DNA from: Candidatus Kapaibacterium sp.
GTDB lineage: Bacteria; Bacteroidota; Ignavibacteria; Kapaibacteriales; UBA2268
NCBI GenBank assembly: GCA_028691175.1
Contig: JAQUZU010000023.1
Span: forward strand, 2,462-21,718
Length of the DNA: 19,257 bases
Reading direction: 5' to 3'
Numbering within the stretch: position 1 is the stretch's first letter; each line of letters opens with the position of its first letter. Below, one piece after another: positions 1 through 6,482 of this stretch. Under the pieces are notes generated by a model that searched no databases, had not been told where the DNA came from, and saw nothing but the letters and a program-made list of their open reading frames with translations. A program made the position numbers and the translations under genes.

Positions 1-1313
1 TGGTCGTCGTGGCCTGCATTCGGAAACGCGGCAAGTTCGCGCTCGAAATCATCGAGCCACGCGGCATATTTCGGGAAATACACCAGCCCGTTTTCGAGTT
101 TTGCCTGCATCGGAAGAGCGCGAGACACCTTGTCCGCCGTCGGCTTCAGTGCCTTTACCGGCAAGCCCTCCGCCGCCAACGCCCGGACGAGCGAATTTTG
201 ATATTGCACGCTTTCGATACCGATCAGCCGCGGATTATATCGGCGATAAATATCTATTATCATCTCGCGATGACGCAGCGAATCAAGTCGCTCGCGAATA
301 ATATCGATTATGAAAATCCGCCCGCCCGGCGCAACTCCGAAAACCATAACCACCGTAAAATCAGACGTTTGCGACGTTGCTATCGCAAGGTCGACTGTTG
401 CATAAAGCGTAATGTCGCGTCCGGCGAAAATTTCCTCCGGCGTAACATATTTTTCGCCTTCGCGAGTATAATATCGGAAATCCGAGCGCCGGAAAATTCC
501 GCCCGCGGGCGACCCCGGAACCTGATTATACAGCGCATCAAACCAGTAACTTCCGACTGCTTTGCGGATTTCGCCGAGAGCCTCGCCGCTGTATCTCGCG
601 CTCCAGAGCGGCTCGCCGGGACGCCGCCCGAGCAGACAATTTTCGCCGGCGAGAGCGGGGAGGACGATTTGCCGCCAGTCTTTTGCAATTGCGGGGTCAG
701 ACATGATTTTGCCCGTGAGGTCGTCCTCGTGCCAGCGCGTCATCGCAATAATAATGCTGCCGCCCGGCTCCAATCGCGTGAAAACGGTCGAGCGGAACCA
801 TTCCCAGGTATTTTCGCGGATAGTTTCGCTGTTTGCGTCGGCATCGTTTTTTACCGGGTCGTCGATGATAATCAAATCCGCGCCCTTTCCGGTGATTGCC
901 CCGAGCGCGCCGAGCGCCTGCATTCCGCCGCTGTGCCCTGCAATCGAGAATTCGGATTGTGTGTTATTGGATTTATCGAGCGAAATTCCGGCGGCTTTTT
1001 CGCCGAGTGTGGCGATTAATTCGCGCACTTTGCGGCTCCACGACATCGCGAAAGTCGATTCGTACGACGTCAAAATCACCCGCCTGTCCGGAAAATTCAT
1101 CAGATACCAAGCCGGGAGATATTTAGAAATAAATTCGCTTTTGCCGTGCCGCGGCGGCATATTCACAATAATTCGCGAGCTTCCGCAGGCAAGCCCGGAG
1201 AGGATTTCGCTCTCCATCAGCCGGATATGTGCCGGCGCGGAATATCGGTTATCGGTTGCCGTCTTCGCCAGCAGAATCGGGGAGAGAATCGGCAGATTAA
1301 TTTTTTCGCACAT
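1..1313 (-). CDS. Phage terminase large subunit (TerL), C-terminus cut by window edge
   Basis: Translation of the minus strand from an ATG at 1313-1311 stays open to base 1, about 437 codons. Large terminases package phage DNA using an N-terminal ATPase and a C-terminal RNase H-fold nuclease. Visible motifs in order: Walker A-like PPRHGKSE near residue 54-61, Walker B LIIIDD near 146-151, coupling motif TRWHEDDL near 191-198, first nuclease acidic motif YATVDLA near 303-309, second motif GIESVQYQ near 364-371, and GHDD at the very edge, the usual start of the third acidic motif. The nuclease half resembles the phage protein family modelled on psiM2 ORF9. All hallmark motifs are intact, so it does not look decayed. 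No small terminase gene lies upstream; the next gene is an aminotransferase behind a terminator, so this is the first gene of a leftward unit whose remainder, probably a prophage, lies outside. Base and codon use resemble the neighbouring host genes. Identification is firm; whether the element is active is unknown. Confidence 0.93.
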   Translation of the reverse strand, partial: MCEKINLPILSPILLAKTATDNRYSAPAHIRLMESEILSGLACGSSRIIVNMPPRHGKSEFISKYLPAWYLMNFPDRRVILTSYESTFAMSWSRKVRELIATLGEKAAGISLDKSNNTQSEFSIAGHSGGMQALGALGAITGKGADLIIIDDPVKNDADANSETIRENTWEWFRSTVFTRLEPGGSIIIAMTRWHEDDLTGKIMSDPAIAKDWRQIVLPALAGENCLLGRRPGEPLWSARYSGEALGEIRKAVGSYWFDALYNQVPGSPAGGIFRRSDFRYYTREGEKYVTPEEIFAGRDITLYATVDLAIATSQTSDFTVVMVFGVAPGGRIFIIDIIRERLDSLRHREMIIDIYRRYNPRLIGIESVQYQNSLVRALAAEGLPVKALKPTADKVSRALPMQAKLENGLVYFPKYAAWLDDFERELAAFPNAGHDD

Positions 1314-1397
1314 ATTTGCCTTTCGTTAATTCAACAATATGCAAAATTACGCAATATTCGGCGGACAGATTTTGGACGCTTTTTAAAGTTTCCGCAT

Positions 1398-1430
1398 AAA
1401 AAAAGGCATTGCCCGGATAAGACAATGCCT
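1398..1430 (-). terminator. Rho-independent terminator of the aminotransferase gene
   Basis: A perfect 8-bp stem pairs AGGCATTG (1404-1411) with CAATGCCT (1423-1430) around an 11-nt loop. Read on the minus strand it is followed by seven T (complement of the A run 1398-1404). It lies 28 bp beyond the aminotransferase stop and separates that gene from the terminase gene. Confidence 0.85.
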
Positions 1431-1457
1431 AAAAGGAAAAATTAAATAACCCAAATC

Positions 1458-2666
1458 TTATTGCTTATAGTCAGCGAGGAAGTCGCCGATATAATTGAAT
1501 GCTTTTGTCAGTACGTCTTCCGGCGGAAGAATTACAAAACGGAAATGCGAAGTTCCCGGTTTCTCGCCGAAGCCGTTGCCCGGAACGAGGATTACGCCTG
1601 TTTTGCGGAGCAAATCTACGCAGAATTTCGCATCGTCTTTTACGTCAACACTTGGCAAAGCATAGAACGCGCCTTTCGGTTTAACAAGCGACATTTGCGG
1701 GATTTTCGAGATTAGGTCGTAACTGATGTCGCGGCGGCGCTGAAGAGTCTGAACAAGTTTGCCGACGTTCGACTGGTCGCCTTCGAGAGCAGCCGGAATA
1801 GCCCACTGCAACGGGTGATTTGCACAGAGGCGCGAGCGAAGAATTCTGTTAACTCCTTCGAGGAAATCTTTCATTCTCGCTGAATTACCGCTTGCAATCC
1901 CCCAGCCGATACGGAATCCCGGGCATACATAATTTTTAGACAAACCGCAGAAAGTAACCACCGGTGCATCAGGGTTCAGCGATGCGAGCGAAACGTGTTT
2001 TTCGCCGTCAAAAATCAACTGATCATAAATTTCGTCCGCGAGGATCAGCAAATTGTGTTCCATCGCGATATCGATTAATCCCTTCAGAGTCTCGATTGAA
2101 GCGAGAGAACCGGTCGGGTTGTTCGGGTTGATGATTACGATTGCTTTTGTGCGAGGATTAATTTTTTTGCGAATATCTTCGAGATCCGGCTGCCAGCCGT
2201 TTTCTTCGTCTAGATAGTACGGATTCGGCTCGAGTTCGAGTTTGCTTTGAATAGCAGTATATAAAGGATAGCCCGGAGTCGGCATCAAGAAGTTGTCGCC
2301 ACGATTCAAAAGCGCAGTCAGGCAGATTTCGATTGCTTCGCTTGCGCCGGTTGTGATGAAAATATCTTGAATGTTTTTAATGCCTTTTTTTTCGGCATAG
2401 CGGCGAATTGCATCGCGCCCCGGCTGAATACCGCTCGAAGCGGAATAGCCGTTTTTGTTTTCGCACATTGCCTTATATGCGGCGTCGAGAATGTGCTGCG
2501 GAGTTTTATGATCATAAACATTCGGATCGCCGATGTTTAAGTAGAGTAATTCCTTGCCTGTTTTTGCCACTTCGTCCGCTACTACAATAATATCGCGGAT
2601 TGCGTATTTGATGTTCAGCGTTCTTTCAGCCGATTTCAAATCATAGTCTGCCATTTGATTTCCCAT
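1458..2666 (-). CDS. PLP-dependent class I/II aminotransferase (AlaA/AspC-like)
   Basis: A 402-residue fold-type I aminotransferase, full length for the family. It would transfer an amino group between an amino acid (alanine, aspartate or another glutamate partner) and a 2-oxo acid in the cytoplasm. Visible motifs: LNIGDPN near residue 43-49, substrate and cofactor motif NPNNPTG 180-186, DEIYD beginning at Asp211 (pyridine nitrogen contact), PLP Schiff-base lysine Lys244 in GLSKNY, then GFRIGW with Arg252, and a C-terminal HFRF motif whose arginine should bind the substrate carboxylate. The N-terminal YAIRDI next to LNIGDP recalls AlaA/AlaT alanine aminotransferases, but substrate cannot be assigned from sequence alone. 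A second in-frame ATG at 2654 (protein beginning MADYDL) is an equally plausible start; neither has a strong ribosome site. It is transcribed divergently from the penicillin-binding protein gene and ends at a clear terminator, so it is probably monocistronic. Confidence 0.9.
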   Translation of the reverse strand: MGNQMADYDLKSAERTLNIKYAIRDIIVVADEVAKTGKELLYLNIGDPNVYDHKTPQHILDAAYKAMCENKNGYSASSGIQPGRDAIRRYAEKKGIKNIQDIFITTGASEAIEICLTALLNRGDNFLMPTPGYPLYTAIQSKLELEPNPYYLDEENGWQPDLEDIRKKINPRTKAIVIINPNNPTGSLASIETLKGLIDIAMEHNLLILADEIYDQLIFDGEKHVSLASLNPDAPVVTFCGLSKNYVCPGFRIGWGIASGNSARMKDFLEGVNRILRSRLCANHPLQWAIPAALEGDQSNVGKLVQTLQRRRDISYDLISKIPQMSLVKPKGAFYALPSVDVKDDAKFCVDLLRKTGVILVPGNGFGEKPGTSHFRFVILPPEDVLTKAFNYIGDFLADYKQ

Positions 2667-2814
2667 TTAATAAAAATATCACTATTAGTTAGATTATGTA
2701 TTACAAACTTAAAGAAAATTTACAACTAAATCAATACTTTTTTTTGCCAATATTTTTCTTATATGCAGTTCGCCGGCCGCTTATCGATATTTCCCTTTGT
2801 TATCTCAAAAATAT

Positions 2815-2843
2815 TTGCTAAATTCGCTGTTTTAATGTATAAT
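2815..2843 (+). promoter_or_regulatory. Sigma70-like promoter for the PBP1A gene
   Basis: TTGCTA at 2815-2820 (4 of 6 matches to TTGACA) is followed, after exactly 17 bp, by a perfect TATAAT at 2838-2843. The likely transcript start is close to the ATG at 2865, so the leader would be short, about 15 nt, and no AGGAGG-type site is present before the ATG. It lies in the 198-bp divergent region; I could not define a convincing promoter for the opposite-strand aminotransferase there. Confidence 0.65.
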
Positions 2844-2864
2844 AGCCGATAAGCGGATAAAAAT

Positions 2865-5060
2865 ATGTGGCAAACAATTCGGGACTATTTCTCCGATATG
2901 GATCCCAAAAAATTCCTCTGGACCTTAATTGCAGGTCTGTGCGGATTTATGCTTTTAATAATTATTTACGTAAGTATCGTGATTTCAAGCGGCTTACCGT
3001 CGCTCGAGCAACTCGAAAATCCGAAACAGAATTTCGCCACCCGTGTATATAGTGCGGACGGAAAACTGCTCGACCACTATTTCATCGAAAAACGTGTATG
3101 GGTACCGTATGACAGCATTCCGCGAGCGTTCGTCGATGCATTGGTCAGCGTCGAAGACCGCGATTTCTTTGATCACTGGGGAATTAAAATCAGCCGAATC
3201 ATCAAAGCCGGACTGAAAAACGTCCTCTTTATGGACATCAAGGGCGGTGCTTCGACTATAACGCAGCAACTTTCGCGCGGGCTGTTTTTCAATATGGATC
3301 AGACTTTCAGCCGAAAAATCCGCGAAGCCTTTACCGCGATTCAAATCGAAAAAACATACACGAAAGAGGAAATCCTCGAAATGTATGCAAATACGGTTGC
3401 GTTCGGGCGCGGCGCTTACGGCATTCAGGTGGCGGCGCAAGTCTATTTCAATAAACCCGCTTACGAACTTTCGCTATCCGAGTGTGCGTTTCTGGTCGGG
3501 CTTTTGCAGCGTCCGGAAAAATATAACGGCTCGAAGGGCTATAACCTTGCGATCGATCGCCGAAATTACGTCCTCTATTTGATGGAAGACAACGATAAAA
3601 TCAGCGAAGGAACCCGCGTGCGGACTCGCCGCGAAGCGCTGAATTTCACCACTAAAAAACAAAATCGCGCAAAATCGCTCTTCGCTTCGCACTTTGTAGA
3701 AATGATTCGACGCGACCTCGCGAACAACGAAAAACTAAGAGATCGCGACCTATATCGCGACGGACTTATCATATATACCACTCTCGACTCGCGCGTGCAG
3801 GAAGCCGCAAACAATGCAGTCGAGCAGCACTTCGAGGAATTTCAGAAAACGTTTAATCGCGGCTGGAACTGGTCGGCGCACCAAAAACTTCTTAACACTC
3901 TGCTAAATAAGGCAGTTGCAGCTCACCCGGATTATACGATTGCAGACGAAGGCGATAAGCCGGGCGTTCGCAGCCGCCTGCTCGCAAACAGCGAGTTTGT
4001 CGATTCGGTTAAAAATGCCGCCACAACAGTTCAGTGCGGCTTGGCGGTTATCGACCAGCAGACGGGCGCAATTCTCGGAATGGTCGGTGCCTCGCCGAAG
4101 TTCATGCGCGAAAACCCGAACGCGAAATATTCGCTCAACCACGCTACGCAGATTAAACGCCAACCGGGCTCGACCTTTAAGCCGTTTGTTTATGCGTCCG
4201 CGATTGAGCAGGGACTCGATGCCGGCGCAATGATTGACGCCGGTCCGTATTCATACACTTTGCCGTCGGGCGAGACTTGGTCGCCGCGCGGCAGCTATGG
4301 CGGCGGAGCCGAAGGCGAAGAGGGCGGAGGCAGCTATCTCTCTCTCGCGCAGGCGCTTCAACGCTCGGTAAATACGGTTTCTGCACGATTGATTACTCAG
4401 CACACCACTCCGGCAAAAGTAATCGACCTGGCAAAGCGCATGGGCATAAAATCTAATTTGCGGGCTGTGCCGGCACTTTCGCTTGGCGCGGGCGGCGAAC
4501 TAACTCCGATTGAAATGATTGCCGCATATGCGACTTTTGCGTCGGAGGGCGTCCGCCGCGAACCATACTATATTACACGAATTGAAGACCAGTACGGCAA
4601 TGTGATTTTCGAACGCAAACGCGTAAATCTCGGCGTCGATGCGATTTCGCAACGCTTGGCACAGACGATGATCCGCCTCATGCGCGGAACCGTCGACGGC
4701 GGTACCGGCTGGAAAGTTCGTAATTTCTTCAAAAACTGCGACGCCGCAGGCAAGACCGGCACAACGAATGATTTCGCAGATGCATGGTTTATCGGCTATA
4801 CTCCGCAACTCACCGCGGGAGTATGGGTCGGCTTCGACGACAAGCGCGTAACTTTCACCGGCGGCTACGGATACGCAGGCGAGGCTGCCGCTCCGCTCTG
4901 GGGACGTCTCATGGCGAATATTTATGCAAACGATCTCCTGCCGTATAAGCAGAAAAGATTTGCGTTCGTGGCGATTGATTCCGCTCTCGCCGCCGCAAAG
5001 GACACAACTCTCGCTCCGGCTTCGCCTCCGGCGGCAACCGGCACCGGCGAATGGGAATAA
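2865..5060 (+). CDS. mrcA: Class A penicillin-binding protein (PBP1A family, bifunctional)
   Basis: A 731-residue bifunctional peptidoglycan synthase. A short cytoplasmic N-terminus precedes one transmembrane helix at about residues 18-40, with the rest periplasmic. The glycosyltransferase (GT51) domain shows the catalytic motif EDRDFFDHWG with Glu97, KGGASTITQQLSR at about 126-138, and further family motifs around GRGAYGIQVAA (181-191). The transpeptidase domain has all three active-site motifs: STFK with nucleophile Ser436 and Lys439, SVN 501-503, and KTGTT 630-634. It polymerises lipid II and cross-links the strands. The C-terminus ends in an Ala/Pro/Thr-rich tail. Between 478 and 490 lies a Gly/Glu-rich insert, just before the SVN region, that looks like a flexible loop. 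It has its own promoter upstream and a GC-rich terminator just after the stop, so it appears to be a single-gene unit. The symbol is by family; ponA or pbpF would be equivalent names. Confidence 0.95.
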   Translation: MWQTIRDYFSDMDPKKFLWTLIAGLCGFMLLIIIYVSIVISSGLPSLEQLENPKQNFATRVYSADGKLLDHYFIEKRVWVPYDSIPRAFVDALVSVEDRDFFDHWGIKISRIIKAGLKNVLFMDIKGGASTITQQLSRGLFFNMDQTFSRKIREAFTAIQIEKTYTKEEILEMYANTVAFGRGAYGIQVAAQVYFNKPAYELSLSECAFLVGLLQRPEKYNGSKGYNLAIDRRNYVLYLMEDNDKISEGTRVRTRREALNFTTKKQNRAKSLFASHFVEMIRRDLANNEKLRDRDLYRDGLIIYTTLDSRVQEAANNAVEQHFEEFQKTFNRGWNWSAHQKLLNTLLNKAVAAHPDYTIADEGDKPGVRSRLLANSEFVDSVKNAATTVQCGLAVIDQQTGAILGMVGASPKFMRENPNAKYSLNHATQIKRQPGSTFKPFVYASAIEQGLDAGAMIDAGPYSYTLPSGETWSPRGSYGGGAEGEEGGGSYLSLAQALQRSVNTVSARLITQHTTPAKVIDLAKRMGIKSNLRAVPALSLGAGGELTPIEMIAAYATFASEGVRREPYYITRIEDQYGNVIFERKRVNLGVDAISQRLAQTMIRLMRGTVDGGTGWKVRNFFKNCDAAGKTGTTNDFADAWFIGYTPQLTAGVWVGFDDKRVTFTGGYGYAGEAAAPLWGRLMANIYANDLLPYKQKRFAFVAIDSALAAAKDTTLAPASPPAATGTGEWE

Positions 5061-5067
5061 TTGGTAG

Positions 5068-5091
5068 CGCGGGCGGGAACGCCCGCGTTTT
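5068..5091 (+). terminator. GC-rich hairpin terminator after the PBP1A gene
   Basis: A perfect 8-bp stem, CGCGGGCG (5068-5075) with CGCCCGCG (5080-5087), closes a GGAA tetraloop and is followed by a T run from 5088. It starts 8 bp after the PBP stop codon. Such short GC-rich palindromes are also common as dispersed repeats, so it may be both. Confidence 0.8.
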
Positions 5092-5129
5092 CCTTATAAA
5101 CATAATTGTTAGATTTTAAGGAGATAATT

Positions 5130-5933
5130 ATGGCAAAAATTACGGTACAAAACAGCGAAATCACTGTTGTTTCAATAAAGGATAAAGACTATATTTCGCT
5201 GACCGATATGGTTAAAAATATTGAAAACGGCTTATCGCTAATTGAAAAATGGTTGCGAAACAAAAACACGATTGAATTTCTTGGAATATGGGAAGAAATG
5301 TACAATCCTGTTTTTAATTCCCCCGAATTCGAGGGAATTAAAAACATGGCAGGATTAAACCGTTTTATTCTTTCCGTAAAGCAGTGGATTGAACGAACAA
5401 ATGCCGTCGGCATAATTGCCAAAGCCGGACGATACGGCGGCACTTTTGCTCACAAGGATATAGCGTTTGAATTTGCATCTTGGGTTTCTCCGCAATTCAA
5501 ACTATATCTGCTAAAAGAATTTCAACGCCTGAAAGACGAGGAACAAAAGCAACTCGGTTGGACAGCAAAACGCGAACTATCGAAAATCAATTACCACATT
5601 CACACCGATGCAATCAGGCAAAATCTCGTTCCGGCAGAACTTACTCCGCAACAAATCTCGTTTGTCTACGCCAATGAAGCAGACGTTTTAAATGTAGCGC
5701 TATTCGGAATAACTGCAAAACAATGGCGCGAAACTAATCCCGATTTAAAAGGAAATATTCGCGATTATGCCACAATAAACCAACTGATTTGCCTCTCGAA
5801 CATGGAAAATCTGAACGCCGTTTTTATAAACGAGAAAATGCCTCAAAGCGAACGCTTGGTAAAACTCAACCAAATTGCCATTCAACAAATGCGCGTGTTG
5901 GAAAATATTGAAACCAGAAAATTTTTGAGATAG
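5130..5933 (+). CDS. KilA-N domain protein
   Basis: A 267-residue protein. The start is the ATG at 5130, preceded by a clear AAGGAG at 5118-5123; the TTG at 5106 in the same frame is discarded. Residues about 1-135 form a KilA-N domain: the strand ISLTDMVKN (22-30), the WLRNKNT segment (41-47), and the typical end GRYGGTFAHKDIAFEFASW (100-118) followed by PQFKLYLLKEFQRLK. KilA-N is a predicted DNA-binding fold found in phages, large DNA viruses and bacterial accessory regions. The second half (about 168-267) is a conserved extension seen with stand-alone bacterial KilA-N proteins and has no function I can name. There is no signal peptide or membrane segment. The gene is AT-richer than the PBP and ribH genes on either side and sits behind a terminator, which suggests it was acquired separately. 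The exact role is unknown; regulation of or defence against mobile DNA is only a guess. Confidence 0.87.
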   Translation: MAKITVQNSEITVVSIKDKDYISLTDMVKNIENGLSLIEKWLRNKNTIEFLGIWEEMYNPVFNSPEFEGIKNMAGLNRFILSVKQWIERTNAVGIIAKAGRYGGTFAHKDIAFEFASWVSPQFKLYLLKEFQRLKDEEQKQLGWTAKRELSKINYHIHTDAIRQNLVPAELTPQQISFVYANEADVLNVALFGITAKQWRETNPDLKGNIRDYATINQLICLSNMENLNAVFINEKMPQSERLVKLNQIAIQQMRVLENIETRKFLR

Positions 5934-6008
5934 AACCCACGCAGTGATGAAATAAAATATCTATCGCATATTTTCGTCTCAATTCTTTTACTATAAACGG
6001 GAAAAATA

Positions 6009-6473
6009 ATGGCAAACATCATAGAAGGAACTTACGACGCAAAAGGGCGGAAATTCGCCATAGTCGTTACTCGCTGGAATCAATTCGTAGTCTCGAAACT
6101 TTTGGACGGTGCTCTCGACGGCTTCCGCCGCTTGGGCGTCGCGGAGGACGACATTACAATCGTTTATTGTCCGGGCGCATTCGAAGTGCCGCTGATTGTC
6201 GATAAACTCGCCACCAAGCACGAATACGACGCAGTCATCGCACTGGGCGCGGTAATTCGCGGCTCCACTCCGCATTTCGATTATATCGCCGCCGAAGTCT
6301 CGAAAGGCGTCGCAAATATTTCGCTCAAAACCGGCGTCCCGTGCATTTTCGGCATTTTAACTACGGATAATATCGAACAGGCCATTGAGCGCGCCGGACT
6401 GAAAAGCGGCAACAAAGGCTTCGAAGCCGCAACCGTCGCCGTCGAAATGGTTTCTGTTATGTCTAAAATATAA
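6009..6473 (+). CDS. ribH: 6,7-dimethyl-8-ribityllumazine synthase
   Basis: A 154-residue protein of normal length for lumazine synthase, the penultimate enzyme of riboflavin synthesis. It condenses 5-amino-6-ribitylamino-uracil with 3,4-dihydroxy-2-butanone 4-phosphate. Recognisable motifs: an N-terminal strand FAIVVTRWN (16-24) whose Trp/Asn shape the substrate pocket, PGAFEVP (55-61), and the phosphate and catalytic segment IRGSTPHFDYI (83-93) with proton-acceptor His89. The C-terminal helices are present (GNKGFEAATVAVEM). Enzymes of this type assemble as pentamers or 60-mers. The only other riboflavin-pathway gene to look for nearby is absent, so the pathway is scattered. Its stop codon overlaps the ribosome site of the following PorZ-like gene, so the two are probably co-transcribed. 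I see no FMN riboswitch in the short upstream gap. Confidence 0.96.
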   Translation: MANIIEGTYDAKGRKFAIVVTRWNQFVVSKLLDGALDGFRRLGVAEDDITIVYCPGAFEVPLIVDKLATKHEYDAVIALGAVIRGSTPHFDYIAAEVSKGVANISLKTGVPCIFGILTTDNIEQAIERAGLKSGNKGFEAATVAVEMVSVMSKI

Positions 6474-6482
6474 GGATTTCGA

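Noticed and set aside
9..1445. Several plus-strand open frames (up to 336 codons)
   Set aside because: They are shadows of the minus-strand terminase gene, whose translation carries all terminase motifs; the plus-strand products are Arg/Ser/Ala-rich with no recognisable features.
2667..2864. A Bacteroidota-type promoter (TTTG / TAnnTTTG) for the aminotransferase
   Set aside because: TTTG and TGATATTT words occur but with wrong spacing and a mismatched -7 box.
5106..5129. TTG start eight codons upstream of the KilA-N ATG
   Set aside because: The ATG at 5130 has a well-placed AAGGAG, and that ribosome site lies inside the proposed TTG extension.
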